Notes: generated by a model not told the origin, from the letters alone. A stretch of DNA of 64,000 nucleotides from Epilithonimonas lactis (GCF_900110605.1 NZ_FOFI01000003.1:496001-560000); one strand, 5' to 3'. Shown: positions 50,724 through 60,452, numbered from the stretch's first letter. Made by a program: numbers and translations.

Positions 50724-52874
50724 TTATTCCTTGATGATTTTCTTGGTCAAGGTTTCTTTATCTGTTTTTATCATGATGACATAGTTGCCCGTTTTTAATT
50801 TAGAAACGTCGTAATCATTTTTAGATACAGAATTGGCATCAAATGTTTTGATCAATTTGCCAGAATTATCAAAAACCTTCACCACTTCTATCTTATCATT
50901 TCCCTGAATCTTGAAGTTCGACTTAACCGGATTTGGAGAAACAGACATTTCTTTCGAATTGGACAGATCGTCTATGGCCAAAACAGCACAACTCAAATTA
51001 GCTTTGAAGCCTTTCGCGGTAACACCTCCGTCTGAACGGAATGTGATTGTAATTGCTCCTGTCGCATGCGTAGATTCGTAAGAACCTGGCAAAGTCGTAC
51101 CTGACAAATTGTTAGCGCCAGAAAAGACTGGAGAAGTCGCAAGTCCATTTCTAATCGTTAAGAAGTCATAACCTTCTTCCAGATCAAATTCCTGAAAAGT
51201 CATCTTCAGTTTTTGATTTCCATTGTTTGGGTAAAAGGTTTTGGTCCAGGTCTCATTATCTGTGTAATTAGCAGTTTCCCCGCCAGAATCTGTCACAGTT
51301 TTCCCACACCAGTCATCCTCAGTTAAGAAAATCTGACTTCTTTGAAAAGCTCCTGAACAATCTGTCCCAACCTCAAATTTATAGAAAGTATTTGGAGAAA
51401 GGCCTGTTACAGTAACTACTTTTGTGTTCGTAGATCCTGATTTGACAACAGAACCATCCATTTTGATCACTCTATATTTCCATTGTGTCGACGCTGCATC
51501 TGTAATTGTAGCCGTGACATCTGTTTTGGTGATATTACTGACTGCCAAAGTGCTAACGGTAATAGCACAAGCTGTCGTACAATCCACACCCAGACAAGCT
51601 TTGGAATCTACTGTCTGTCTGATCAGCTCACCTGGCTGTTCTCCAAATCCTGAAGATAGATTGATCCCGACAGAGGTCAGGTGGCAGTAACTCATGATCG
51701 TTCCGCCAGCACTTGGGATCGGACCTACAAGATCACAACCTGTTTCAGGATATCCTGCTACTGCTCCACAGCCGTCAATAGGTGTATTATCACCATTCCA
51801 TGCGCAAGCGTGCGTGTGAGGAGAACCTAAGGAATGTCCCATCTCATGAGTCATTGCCATGATGGTCCAGGAATAAGTCGGAACATTATTGTAAGTCATA
51901 TTGATCCCGGAATATGCATATTTGTAAGTACCACACAAAGAGTTAAGGTAGGCAACACTTGTTGTAGATGGATAGTTTACCAAATGGGCAAGATCACCAT
52001 CGAAGGTAGGTCTGTTCGTTCTGAATGCTGCAAGATTCTGACTGTACGTTCCGGTGTAAGGATCTGCAGTTTCCCATACAAAAATGGTTTTGAGAGACAT
52101 TTTCACACCATCATTGACGTATAAAGTATTAATGTTGTTGTGAACGGCAGAAATCCAGTTGATCGTTGCCGTAACATTAGAATTATTTTGCTGGAAAGGC
52201 TTGTTACAAACTTCATAATAAACCCTTACACAAGAATTTGTAGCCTGCGGCGCTTTCGAAGTTGGTTTATAGTTTATCTTTTGTTTTTCATTTTCCATCA
52301 TCTCATCTGCCGCACAGATGAATGGATTTTTCCCGGTCAGTTTCTGGTCATTGTAAACGACAAAATCTTCGGAAGCTACAGCTTTACCCAAAGTGACATT
52401 TCCAATATTAGGAGCAGACGCCACACCGATAACATCATTATCAAAGAAACTGAATGCTGCCACAGATCTATTATCACCTTTGATGATCCCACGGTAGAAG
52501 ACACCTTTTTTGTAATCTGTCACCACTTTCTTATTGGTTTCCGCTTTGAAATCGTTGGAATAGATATCGACTTTCACCAGTTCTACGGTAATTTCTCTAT
52601 CCTCGAAAGGAAATGTCATTTCTATAGCTTCGGGTCTTTCGGACAAGATCGCCGACAGCTTTTTGTTGTCAAGTTTCAAAACCTTCGCGTCTCTTGCAGC
52701 CTGCTGATAAATCGCTTGCTTCCCACTGTTATCCAAACTGAAAGGCACTACAGATTTGAAAGTAATCCGCTGAGCGTGATAATCATTGACTTCTTTTGCG
52801 ATAGGTCTTAGTGATTGTGCAAATCCCAATACACCGAAAACCAAAAACACAAACAATTGTAATCTTCTGTTCAT
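50724..52874 (-). CDS. Secreted metalloprotease (reprolysin-like), tandem paralogue
   Basis: 716 residues with the same order of parts as its neighbour: signal peptide MNRRLQLFVFLVFGVLGFA, propeptide, zinc motif HEMGHSLGSPH at 343-353, Met-turn IMSYCH, FN3-like segment, CUB-like domain and a type A sorting domain ending TLTKKIIKE. The zinc motif falls at the same residue number in both proteins, showing recent tandem duplication. Each gene has its own terminator and a long AT-rich upstream region, so they can be regulated separately. Likely an extracellular proteinase. Confidence 0.92.
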   Translation of the reverse strand: MNRRLQLFVFLVFGVLGFAQSLRPIAKEVNDYHAQRITFKSVVPFSLDNSGKQAIYQQAARDAKVLKLDNKKLSAILSERPEAIEMTFPFEDREITVELVKVDIYSNDFKAETNKKVVTDYKKGVFYRGIIKGDNRSVAAFSFFDNDVIGVASAPNIGNVTLGKAVASEDFVVYNDQKLTGKNPFICAADEMMENEKQKINYKPTSKAPQATNSCVRVYYEVCNKPFQQNNSNVTATINWISAVHNNINTLYVNDGVKMSLKTIFVWETADPYTGTYSQNLAAFRTNRPTFDGDLAHLVNYPSTTSVAYLNSLCGTYKYAYSGINMTYNNVPTYSWTIMAMTHEMGHSLGSPHTHACAWNGDNTPIDGCGAVAGYPETGCDLVGPIPSAGGTIMSYCHLTSVGINLSSGFGEQPGELIRQTVDSKACLGVDCTTACAITVSTLAVSNITKTDVTATITDAASTQWKYRVIKMDGSVVKSGSTNTKVVTVTGLSPNTFYKFEVGTDCSGAFQRSQIFLTEDDWCGKTVTDSGGETANYTDNETWTKTFYPNNGNQKLKMTFQEFDLEEGYDFLTIRNGLATSPVFSGANNLSGTTLPGSYESTHATGAITITFRSDGGVTAKGFKANLSCAVLAIDDLSNSKEMSVSPNPVKSNFKIQGNDKIEVVKVFDNSGKLIKTFDANSVSKNDYDVSKLKTGNYVIMIKTDKETLTKKIIKE

Positions 52875-53005
52875 ACTTTAATTTTTATTTATTTGATACA
52901 AAATAAACGATTATAATTTATATTCGGTAATGATATTTTTATTTTAACACAAATAACTCAAAACCGAATCACCACATTCCTGTTTTATCTTCTATCAATA
53001 AAAAG

Positions 53006-53013
53006 TATCTTTG
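53006..53013 (+). promoter_or_regulatory. Candidate -7 box of hemJ
   Basis: TATCTTTG, 15 bp before the ATG at 53028. No strong -33 element is visible. Confidence 0.4.
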
Positions 53014-53027
53014 CAAAAAATTTTCCG

Positions 53028-53597
53028 ATGCTTTATTCTGTTATCAAAGCGATTCACATTATTTTTATGGTAAGTTACTTTGCTGGGATCTTCTACTTGG
53101 TCAGGCTTTTTGTTTACTATAAGGACACGGATGATTTTGATGAGGTGAAACAGGAAATCCTTAGAAATCAATACATCTTTATGGCCGTCAGACTTTGGAA
53201 TATCATCACGCTTCCAGCCGGAATATTGATGTTACTTTCTGGATTGACCATGATCTTGCTGAATTCTGGATTGATGAAAACGCCTTGGTTCCATTTGAAA
53301 CTAACATTTTTAGTCGGCTTGGGAATTTACCATTTCTGGTGTTGGAAAAAGGTGAAAGAACTTAAAAAACTGAATGGTAATATTTTACCGACCAGCAATA
53401 TCAAACTTCGGCAGTTCAATGAGATTGCAACGTTTATTTTATTTGCAGTGGTTTTTACAGTAATCCTTAAATATTACGTTCTAGAATATTGGTGGCAATT
53501 GATCTTAGGATTCTTCGGCATTATATTCTTAATTACTTCCATTGTAAAACTGGTCAATCGAAATAAGACAAAAGAATTAAAGGAAAAGAATCAATAA
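53028..53597 (+). CDS. hemJ: Protoporphyrinogen oxidase HemJ (CopD-like)
   Basis: A 189-residue membrane protein of the HemJ/UPF0093 family, which oxidises protoporphyrinogen IX in haem synthesis in bacteria lacking HemG/HemY. Conserved features are the N-terminal AIHIIFMVSYFAGIFYLVRLFVYY (haem-ligand type histidine at residue 10), RLWNIITLPAGILMLLSG, PWFHLKLTFLVGLGIYHFWC and the RQFNEIATFILFAVVF helix. It is often annotated only as CopD family. It is near, and on the same strand as, gldF, with a 41-bp gap. Confidence 0.85.
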   Translation: MLYSVIKAIHIIFMVSYFAGIFYLVRLFVYYKDTDDFDEVKQEILRNQYIFMAVRLWNIITLPAGILMLLSGLTMILLNSGLMKTPWFHLKLTFLVGLGIYHFWCWKKVKELKKLNGNILPTSNIKLRQFNEIATFILFAVVFTVILKYYVLEYWWQLILGFFGIIFLITSIVKLVNRNKTKELKEKNQ

Positions 53598-53638
53598 TAA
53601 AACCCATCAACTATAAACCATCACCTTACAACTTAATT

Positions 53639-54367
53639 ATGATCGCAATATTCAAAAAAGAACTTTGGAATTTTTTCGGAAACTGGAGCGCGTGGATCAT
53701 CATCGCTGCCTTCAGTGTCATCTCTGCACTTTTCCTTTTCTTCTTCGAGAATGATTTTAATATTTTCGATATCGGAAGCGCAACGCTGCAAAGTTTTTTC
53801 GTGCTTTCACCTTGGCTTTTTATGTTCATCATTCCCGCAATCAGTATGAGAACTTTGGCTGAAGAACAACAATCTGGAACCTTGTTTTGGCTTTTTTCTC
53901 AACCTGTGAAGATCACGGAAATCGTTGGTGGAAAATTCCTTTCTGTTTGGTTGGTTGGGGTTTTATGTTTGCTACCAAGTTTGATTTATTATTACACCGT
54001 TTACGTTTTGGGCGTTCCGGAAGGCAATATTGATGGAAGTATGACCTTCGGAAGTTATATTGGCTTGATCATTTTGATTGCTGCTTTTTCCGCAGTCGGG
54101 ATCTTGGCTTCATCGCTTTCACCTAATCAAATCACGGCTTATCTTTTGGGCGTTTTCATTTGTTTTATTTCGTACTTCGGGATCGAGCAATTGGCGAGTT
54201 ACAAATTATTGGGAAGCGCAGATTACATTCTACAAAATATTGGATTCTACCAACACTTTTTAGCGTTCACCAGAGGACAGATTGATACGAGAGATGTTTT
54301 TTACTTTCTATTCGTGATATTCCTGGGATTGGGATTGGCGAGTTGGTTTGTCTGGAAAAAGAAGTAA
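53639..54367 (+). CDS. gldF: Gliding-motility ABC transporter permease GldF
   Basis: A 242-residue ABC-2 type permease with six predicted helices. The opening IAIFKKELWNFFGNWSAWII, the stretch FVLSPWLFMFIIPAISMRTLAEEQQSGTLFWLFSQPV and the end VWKKK are typical of GldF. GldF and GldG with the ATPase GldA form an ABC complex associated with gliding motility in Bacteroidota; gldA is not in this window. In this genome gldG follows after a 196-bp gap filled with repeat fragments instead of being closely coupled. Confidence 0.9.
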   Translation: MIAIFKKELWNFFGNWSAWIIIAAFSVISALFLFFFENDFNIFDIGSATLQSFFVLSPWLFMFIIPAISMRTLAEEQQSGTLFWLFSQPVKITEIVGGKFLSVWLVGVLCLLPSLIYYYTVYVLGVPEGNIDGSMTFGSYIGLIILIAAFSAVGILASSLSPNQITAYLLGVFICFISYFGIEQLASYKLLGSADYILQNIGFYQHFLAFTRGQIDTRDVFYFLFVIFLGLGLASWFVWKKK

Positions 54368-54419
54368 GGAAAGAAACAAGAATAACGAGTTAAGACTTTA
54401 TACGTTGAATCTGCAGCCT

Positions 54420-54511
54420 ACTTCGACAAGCTCAGCATAAAATCTTTGAATGAACTCTTCGAGAGCCTCAGAGTGAAAGTTTGGGAACGGAAGACGGATA
54501 AAGCTGCCCAA
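54420..54511. repeat. Fragments of repeats E and B between gldF and gldG
   Basis: CTTCGACAAGCTCAG (54421-54435) and TTCGAGAGCCTCAGAGTGA (54459-54477) are parts of repeat E. GGAAGACGGATAAAGCTGCC (54490-54509) is one end of repeat B. The mixture suggests repeated insertion at one site. Confidence 0.7.
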
Positions 54512-54563
54512 ATAATTAAAAAAAATCCATCAACAGACAACTAACAACTGTCAACTAATTAAG

Positions 54564-56222
54564 ATGAATAAAAAAAATAAAATCACCCTTATCATTATCA
54601 CTGTTCTTCTCATCATCGGGATGAGCGGATTGGTTTACAAACGTTTCGATCTGACGGCGGAAAAACGATACACGCTTTCGGATTCCACCATCAAAGTTTT
54701 GGAAAGCGTGAACAAACCGATGACGATAGAAGTCTATTTGGATGGCGATTTCCCAGCTTCCTTCAAGCAGCTTCAGAATGAGACCAGATTTATGTTGGAC
54801 GAATTCCGAAAGATCAATCCGAAAATCGATTACAAATTCCGTGATCCGATTGCAGAGAAAATTCCGCAAGATACTTTGGCCGGAATGGGAATGCAACCTT
54901 CGATCCTTCCGGATATGAAAGATGGAAAGATCTCGGAAATCGTGATGTTTCCTTACGCCGCGATCAAATACAATGGTTACGGGACTTCGGTGCCGCTCAT
55001 CATTCAGCAATCTGGAATTGATGCATCGACTCAACTCAACAAATCGATTGAAAATCTAGAATACAATTTTGCCTCGACCATCAAAGGAATGACGGAAGAA
55101 ACAGCTAAGAATATTGGATTTTTGGTGAATCAGCAGGAACTAAGTCCAGATGAATTCCGAGGATTTTTGGACGTGGCGATGGAAAATTACAATGTTGGCC
55201 CCGTGATTCCGGAAAACAAAACCGAACTTTCCCTTGCCGATGTTCCAAAGCTTAAACAAATGGATGCGCTCGTCATCGCAAAGCCAAGAAAAGCTTTTAC
55301 CGATGGAGAGAAAGTCATTCTTGACCAATACATTATGAATGGCGGAAAAACCCTTTGGATGTTGGATGCTGTGAATGCCGAAATGGACACACTTTTCCAA
55401 GCGAAGAAGATTATGGCTTATCCGCTTGACCTCAACCTGACGGATTTTATGTTCAATTATGGACTAAGGATCAATCCTGCTTTGACGAAGGATATGAAGA
55501 AGTCGGCTTTGATCAGGATTGTTTCGGGCGAAGTGGCTGGTAATCCGCAATACAGCAGTTTTCTATGGCCTTATTTTCCGTTGGGAATATCAGAAACAAA
55601 AAACCCGATTACGAAAAACATCAATCCTGTAAAATTCGAGTTTCCAACTTCTATTGATACATTGGGAAGACCAAATATTAAGACCAAAGTTCTGTTCGAA
55701 TCGAGCGAAAGAACTATCAGCAAAACGGTTCCGAATTATGTAGCTTTGTCCGAGATTGTGCGCGCAGACAGCATCGGTGAGATGGAACGTCCTACGCCAC
55801 CGAAGATTTTCGCTGTGGCTTTGGAAGGGAAATTCAGTTCAGCCTACGCGACGAGAAGTGAGAAAAATGCTTATCCAGGTTTCAAAGCTCAAAGCGCAGA
55901 AAACAAAATGCTCGTGATTGCCGATGGCGACATTGCAAGAAACCAGATATGGAAAGGAAAACCGCTTCCTTTGGGTGAAGATCTGCTTACCAAAGAACAT
56001 TATGGGAATGCGCAGTTCCTCAGAAATGCCTTGGATTATCTTTTGGACGACAGCAATATGATGGAACTCCGCAACAGAACCATCGAAATCCGTTTGCTGG
56101 ACAGAGAACGCGTGGACGAAGAACGCTCGAAATGGCAATGGATCAATTTGCTTTTACCATTGGGGATTTTGGGAGTTTTGGGCGCTGGATTTTATTTTAT
56201 GCGGAAGAAGAGATTTTCGTAA
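54564..56222 (+). CDS. gldG: Gliding-motility ABC transporter component GldG
   Basis: A 552-residue protein with an N-terminal membrane helix (residues 6-24, TLIIITVLLIIGMSGLVYK) and a large periplasmic GldG/ABC-type uncharacterised domain (from about RFDLTAEKRYTLSDSTIKVLESV). A C-terminal helix near 525-545 (WINLLLPLGILGVLGAGFYF) is followed by a basic RKKRFS tail. The double-anchored periplasmic domain is the standard GldG layout. It partners with GldF. Confidence 0.92.
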   Translation: MNKKNKITLIIITVLLIIGMSGLVYKRFDLTAEKRYTLSDSTIKVLESVNKPMTIEVYLDGDFPASFKQLQNETRFMLDEFRKINPKIDYKFRDPIAEKIPQDTLAGMGMQPSILPDMKDGKISEIVMFPYAAIKYNGYGTSVPLIIQQSGIDASTQLNKSIENLEYNFASTIKGMTEETAKNIGFLVNQQELSPDEFRGFLDVAMENYNVGPVIPENKTELSLADVPKLKQMDALVIAKPRKAFTDGEKVILDQYIMNGGKTLWMLDAVNAEMDTLFQAKKIMAYPLDLNLTDFMFNYGLRINPALTKDMKKSALIRIVSGEVAGNPQYSSFLWPYFPLGISETKNPITKNINPVKFEFPTSIDTLGRPNIKTKVLFESSERTISKTVPNYVALSEIVRADSIGEMERPTPPKIFAVALEGKFSSAYATRSEKNAYPGFKAQSAENKMLVIADGDIARNQIWKGKPLPLGEDLLTKEHYGNAQFLRNALDYLLDDSNMMELRNRTIEIRLLDRERVDEERSKWQWINLLLPLGILGVLGAGFYFMRKKRFS

Positions 56223-56275
56223 GAATTAATTTCATTTCCTAATGTTCCTCACAACATTGTAAATACCTTCATAAA

Positions 56276-56998
56276 ATGAAAATCCCAACAATTCACGGAT
56301 ACATTGACAGAAGAATTTTAATCAACTTCACAGCTGACCCAAAAGTAGTTGAGAAAATCATCCCATTTCCATTCAGACCAAAACTTTATAAGGAAAAAGC
56401 AATCGTTGGAATTTGTTTAATAAGATTAAAACACATTAAACCAAAAGGACTTCCTGACTTTCTTGGAGTGAACTCAGAAAATGGCGCTCACAGAATTGCC
56501 GTAGAATGGGACGAAAATGGAGAGACCAAATCTGGAGTTTACATTCCACGGCGAGACACTTCACTTAAACTAAATACTCTTGTTGGCGGACGAATATTCC
56601 CTGGGAAACATTACCACGCAAAATTCAATGTCAATGAAAATAACGGAAATTATCATATTGACTTTAAAAGTTCTGATGAGACCGAAATTTTAATTGACGC
56701 TTCCGAAACAAATGTATTTAATGATAATTCAATTTTTCAAACATTAAATAATGTTTCCGATTTTTTTGAAAAGGGAGATCTTGGTTATTCTCCAAACCAC
56801 AACAAATTCGAAGGACTGAGATTGAAAGCTTATCACTGGGAAGTTCGACCACTTGATGTAAAAAATGTAAGATCATCTTTTTTTGAGAATGAAGAACTTT
56901 TCCCAGAAGGTTCAGTGACTTTTGACAACGCTTTGCTGATGACAAATATTGAGCACGAATGGAAAAGCGAAACAGACAAATATAAAGAACCAATGTAA
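56276..56998 (+). CDS. DUF2071 family protein
   Basis: A 240-residue cytosolic protein of the DUF2071 (YqjF-like) family. The pattern is RRILINFTADPKVVEKIIPFPFRPKLYKEKAIVGICLIRLKHIKP, then GLPDFLGVNSENGAHRIAVEWDENGETKSGVYIPRRDT. The fold is related to acetoacetate decarboxylase, but no activity is established. The gene lies between gldG and lnt on the same strand and is AT-richer than both. Confidence 0.86.
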   Translation: MKIPTIHGYIDRRILINFTADPKVVEKIIPFPFRPKLYKEKAIVGICLIRLKHIKPKGLPDFLGVNSENGAHRIAVEWDENGETKSGVYIPRRDTSLKLNTLVGGRIFPGKHYHAKFNVNENNGNYHIDFKSSDETEILIDASETNVFNDNSIFQTLNNVSDFFEKGDLGYSPNHNKFEGLRLKAYHWEVRPLDVKNVRSSFFENEELFPEGSVTFDNALLMTNIEHEWKSETDKYKEPM

Positions 56999-57066
56999 AA
57001 TGTCTGTCCTGCGCACATTTATTAACTTCAATATGAGTATTTTTGTTAAATCATATTTTGATAATA

Positions 57067-58740
57067 ATGAAAAACCTTCTATTAGCTTTAATATCCGGAG
57101 TTTTGCTCGCCATTTCCTGGCCGACTTACGGAATTCCGTTTTTTATATTTTTCGCATTCGTTCCACTTTTGATGATGGAACACAACATTGCGAAATTCAG
57201 TGATATCAAACGGAAAAGTTTGGCGATATTTGGTTTGTCCTATCTTACGTTTGTCATTTGGAATGCGGTTACGACGGGTTGGCTCTACAATTCCAAACTT
57301 CCGGACGGGAGCAATTCTCTTTTGGCCGTTTTGTTTCCGGTTTTGACGAACGCCTTTTTTATGTCGATCATTTTCCACTTCTATCGACTTTACAAAAGAA
57401 GTCAGGGCACTTATTTCGGGTTGGTATTTTTTGTGGTGATCTGGATGGCTTTTGAGAAATTGCACTTGGTTTGGGAATTCACCTGGCCTTGGCTGAATCT
57501 TGGAAATGTCTTCGCAGATTATCACCAATTCATCCAATGGTACGACACTTTGGGCGCAACTGGCGGCAGTTTTTGGATTTTGATTTGTAATGTCCTGGCA
57601 TTTTATACTTTTAGAATTTGGGAAGCTGGACGCAAGAGAAAACCACTCATCAAAAATGTATCGATGTTGGCAGGCTTCATTGTTGTGCCGATGTTAATTT
57701 CTTTAATTAAATATTACAATTACTCACCAAAAACGGTCGGCACTTTAAATGTGACAATGCTTCAACCTGCTTTGGACCCTTACAATGAAAAATATCAAAA
57801 AGACAGTTTGACCATTGAAAGCGACCTTTTAAAAATAGCTACCGAAAATTCAAAATTTGTGGACCCAAATCCACCAGAAGATGCGAAAATAGCACCGCAA
57901 GACATTGACCTTTACCTTGCTCCAGAAACTTCTTTGCCTGGACCAGGTTCTATCAGTGAGCGCGGATTTAAAAATAGTTTGCTTATTAATAACATAATGA
58001 CATTCCTTACGCAACATCCAAAATCTGTTTTTGCTGGCGGAATTTCCAGCCATTACGTTTATAAGGATGATGAGGAAAAACCTGTCACAGCAAGTTATCT
58101 TGAAAGACAAGGAATCTGGGTGGATGAATATAATTCGGCGATACAAATCATCCCGAATCAGCAACCAGAAGTTTATCACAAAGCAATGTTGGTTCCTGGT
58201 GTTGAGATTTTCCCTTACATCAATTTCTTCAAACCAATTTTGGGTGATGTGATGCTGGATTTAGGTGGAACGACTCGTTCTCTCGGCATTTCTAAAGAAA
58301 GAAAAGTGTTTGCCAATCCTTATAACAAATCCGTCATCGCGCCTATCATTTGCTACGAAAGTGTCTATGGCGAATACGTGACTGATTATGTAAAAAAAGG
58401 AGCCAATCTCCTAACGATTGTGACGAATGATTCCTGGTGGGGCTATTCTCAGGGACACAAACAATTATTGGATTACGCAAAACTAAGAGCAATAGAAACC
58501 AGACGAGAAATTGCCAGAGCTGCGAACAGCGGAACCAGCGCGCACATCAATTCCCGAGGCGACATTATAGACGATTTACCTTATGGCGCAAAAGGCGCTT
58601 TGGTGGCAAAAGTGAATCTCATTGACCACGAAACTTTCTATACCAAAAGTGGCGATTTTCTTTCCAGATTGTCGATGTTTGTGATTGGAGCGTTGCTGTT
58701 ATTTATTCCTGGGAGGAAGTATTTAACTAGAAAGAAATAG
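57067..58740 (+). CDS. lnt: Apolipoprotein N-acyltransferase
   Basis: Adds the third acyl chain to the N-terminal cysteine of lipoproteins. I start at the ATG at 57067 (MKNLLLALISGVLLAISWPT); upstream codons are spacer-like. 557 residues: an N-terminal membrane part of about six helices, then a carbon-nitrogen hydrolase domain facing the periplasm. The catalytic triad is visible as E287 in APETSLPG, K372 in HKAMLVPGVE and C429 in IICYESVYGE. It should process the lipoproteins encoded in this window. Confidence 0.93.
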   Translation: MKNLLLALISGVLLAISWPTYGIPFFIFFAFVPLLMMEHNIAKFSDIKRKSLAIFGLSYLTFVIWNAVTTGWLYNSKLPDGSNSLLAVLFPVLTNAFFMSIIFHFYRLYKRSQGTYFGLVFFVVIWMAFEKLHLVWEFTWPWLNLGNVFADYHQFIQWYDTLGATGGSFWILICNVLAFYTFRIWEAGRKRKPLIKNVSMLAGFIVVPMLISLIKYYNYSPKTVGTLNVTMLQPALDPYNEKYQKDSLTIESDLLKIATENSKFVDPNPPEDAKIAPQDIDLYLAPETSLPGPGSISERGFKNSLLINNIMTFLTQHPKSVFAGGISSHYVYKDDEEKPVTASYLERQGIWVDEYNSAIQIIPNQQPEVYHKAMLVPGVEIFPYINFFKPILGDVMLDLGGTTRSLGISKERKVFANPYNKSVIAPIICYESVYGEYVTDYVKKGANLLTIVTNDSWWGYSQGHKQLLDYAKLRAIETRREIARAANSGTSAHINSRGDIIDDLPYGAKGALVAKVNLIDHETFYTKSGDFLSRLSMFVIGALLLFIPGRKYLTRKK

Positions 58741-58752
58741 AAATATTTAAAA

Positions 58753-59079
58753 TCATTTCATTGCATAATAACAGCTTTGATTATATAAGCGATTCAAATT
58801 ATTTTTCGATATCCAACTATACTTTAATAAAATATCATCTTTGAATATATTGAAATCTACAAAACTGATTTCTTGATTAATAACTGAACCACTTTCGTAA
58901 ACATAGTCATTTGCAAATTTGTTCACTTCTTTACAGATTGAATTAATTTTTTCTAAATTTTCAGAAGAGATTTCCGGATACTTTTTATTAAGTCTTTCGT
59001 GAATTGGTTTCAACCAGTTTTCACCGAATTCCATTGACATATTTAATGCAACGTTGAGTATTTCTTTAGAAAAGTCCAT
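58753..59079 (-). CDS. Small hypothetical protein
   Basis: A 108-residue soluble, mostly helical protein without a recognised domain. Its ATG overlaps the stop of the upstream DinB gene in a TAATG arrangement, so both are read from one transcript. The composition (many Asn, Ser, Lys, Glu) fits a genuine small protein. It has no signal peptide or membrane segment. Confidence 0.6.
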   Translation of the reverse strand: MDFSKEILNVALNMSMEFGENWLKPIHERLNKKYPEISSENLEKINSICKEVNKFANDYVYESGSVINQEISFVDFNIFKDDILLKYSWISKNNLNRLYNQSCYYAMK

Positions 59080-59582
59080 TATAAATTCGGCAAATACCTT
59101 TCCTTAATAACATTCAAATGATGAAGGTTATGACCAACTGTCAATTTCCCAATCGTCTCCACTTTTATCTCATTCCCATTCGCAATTCCAATCAATTGTA
59201 AAGCTTCTGCCGGAAGCGTTTTAAAGAATTTGATTGATAATTTTCTGGTCAGTTTAAATTCCTTAATCAAGCTTTTCAAAGTTCGTGAATCAGCGTAGGA
59301 ATTATCCGCCCAAGTTTCTTCATCAAAACCGGAAACCAAAGACTGGTCATTTCTGGAAAATCTCAAACCACGATAAGCAAAGACTTTTTCGGTATCAATC
59401 AAATGTTGCAAAAGTGTTTTCAAACTCCATTTTCCTTCAGCATACGCAAAGTTTGCTTGTTCTTCGGAAAATGTTTCATAAATATCCAAAGTCTGATTCC
59501 CTGAATTTTTCAATTCCTCAATCCAATTTTCAGACGGAACAAGGTCAAGATAACGCTGGATATATTTCTCGAAATCAGTCAT
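59079..59582 (-). CDS. DinB-like metal-dependent protein
   Basis: A 167-residue four-helix DinB-superfamily protein. The pattern is DFEKYIQRYLDLVPSENWIEEL, FAYAEGKWSLKTLLQHLIDTEKVFAYRGLRFSRND and KLTVGHNLHHLNVIKERY. The histidines in LQHLIDTEK and GHNLHHLNV supply the metal site. In this superfamily some members conjugate thiols such as bacillithiol or mycothiol; no activity can be assigned here. Its stop codon overlaps the following small gene. Confidence 0.87.
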   Translation of the reverse strand: MTDFEKYIQRYLDLVPSENWIEELKNSGNQTLDIYETFSEEQANFAYAEGKWSLKTLLQHLIDTEKVFAYRGLRFSRNDQSLVSGFDEETWADNSYADSRTLKSLIKEFKLTRKLSIKFFKTLPAEALQLIGIANGNEIKVETIGKLTVGHNLHHLNVIKERYLPNL

Positions 59583-59667
59583 TTTTTAATTTAAAGTTTA
59601 AAATTCAAGATTTACAATTTTTTGGCACGCAATGAAATCATTTATCAATTATCATTTATCGTTTATC

Positions 59668-60120
59668 TTATGATTCCACTTCCCACTCATAGAAATTCAC
59701 CTCATCGTATTTTTTGAAACCTGCACTTGGATATAATTGATTTCCAATCATATTTTCTTTGCTGGTTTCAAGGTACATTCCGCAAGAATTGGATGTTCTG
59801 CAAAGCTTTTTTGCTTCTTCAATCAACGCTTTGGAATAAGCTTTTCCCCGAAATTCAGGATTCACGTAAAGGTCATTCAACAACCAATAACGCTTCATTC
59901 TCGTCGATGAAAACAAAGGATAAAGCTGTACAAAACCGCCCAACTTTCCTTCTTCATCAACTACAAAAATCTCAGAATCTTCACTTTCCAATCTTTCGGA
60001 AATGAACTGTTCTGCGCCGGAAATATCAGAGGTTTTGTGATAGAACATTCTGTATTCGTCAAACAACTGAGCCAATTGCGAAAGGTCGTCGATGGTTGCT
60101 TTTCTTGTATTATTCTTCAT
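59668..60120 (-). CDS. GNAT family N-acetyltransferase
   Basis: A 150-residue acetyl-CoA-dependent acetyltransferase. I start it at the ATG at 60120 (MKNNTRKATIDDLSQLAQLFDEYR), because the alternative 60201 start adds 27 residues overlapping the barstar gene. The GNAT strand-helix elements are FVVDEEGKLGGFVQLYP, LNDLYVNPEFRGKAYSKALIEEAKKL (with an R/K-GKAYSK form of the acetyl-CoA loop) and NQLYPSAGFKKYDEVNFYEW. The substrate is unknown. It overlaps the upstream barstar gene by 11 bp and is presumably co-transcribed. Confidence 0.86.
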   Translation of the reverse strand: MKNNTRKATIDDLSQLAQLFDEYRMFYHKTSDISGAEQFISERLESEDSEIFVVDEEGKLGGFVQLYPLFSSTRMKRYWLLNDLYVNPEFRGKAYSKALIEEAKKLCRTSNSCGMYLETSKENMIGNQLYPSAGFKKYDEVNFYEWEVES

Positions 60121-60421
60121 CGCTTTCCAAATTTTCATCGTCATCTTCGTACTGCTCAAGGTAATAGCTGAACGTGAAATCTTCCACTTCCTCCTCCACA
60201 TCTTCCAAAGTTGTCAAAAGGTCTTCAAAAGTTTCCAATTGGTCCACGCTCATATTCACAAATTCGATATGAATTGGAAGTTCCAGACCGCCAGAAATCA
60301 CATCTGAAAGCGCATCCAAATTATCTCCGAAATGTTCCGGCAATTCTACCTTTGATTTCAATTGCTCATAGAAATCTTCGTAGTCTCCTATATTTAAAAA
60401 ATCGATTAGTATTTCTTTCAT
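60110..60421 (-). CDS. Barstar family ribonuclease inhibitor
   Basis: A 103-residue cytosolic protein homologous to barstar. The key stretch LPEHFGDNLDALSDVISGG matches the binding helix of barstar (LPEYYGENLDALWDCLTGW). The two aspartates equivalent to barstar D35 and D39 are D36 and D40. The C-terminal tail is very acidic. A gene for a barnase-like ribonuclease lies upstream on the same strand, 146 bp away (60568-61080), so this is the likely immunity protein. The W38 of barstar is replaced by S. Confidence 0.92.
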   Translation of the reverse strand: MKEILIDFLNIGDYEDFYEQLKSKVELPEHFGDNLDALSDVISGGLELPIHIEFVNMSVDQLETFEDLLTTLEDVEEEVEDFTFSYYLEQYEDDDENLESDEE

Positions 60422-60452
60422 TTTATTATTATGGATTATTATTTTGTATATC

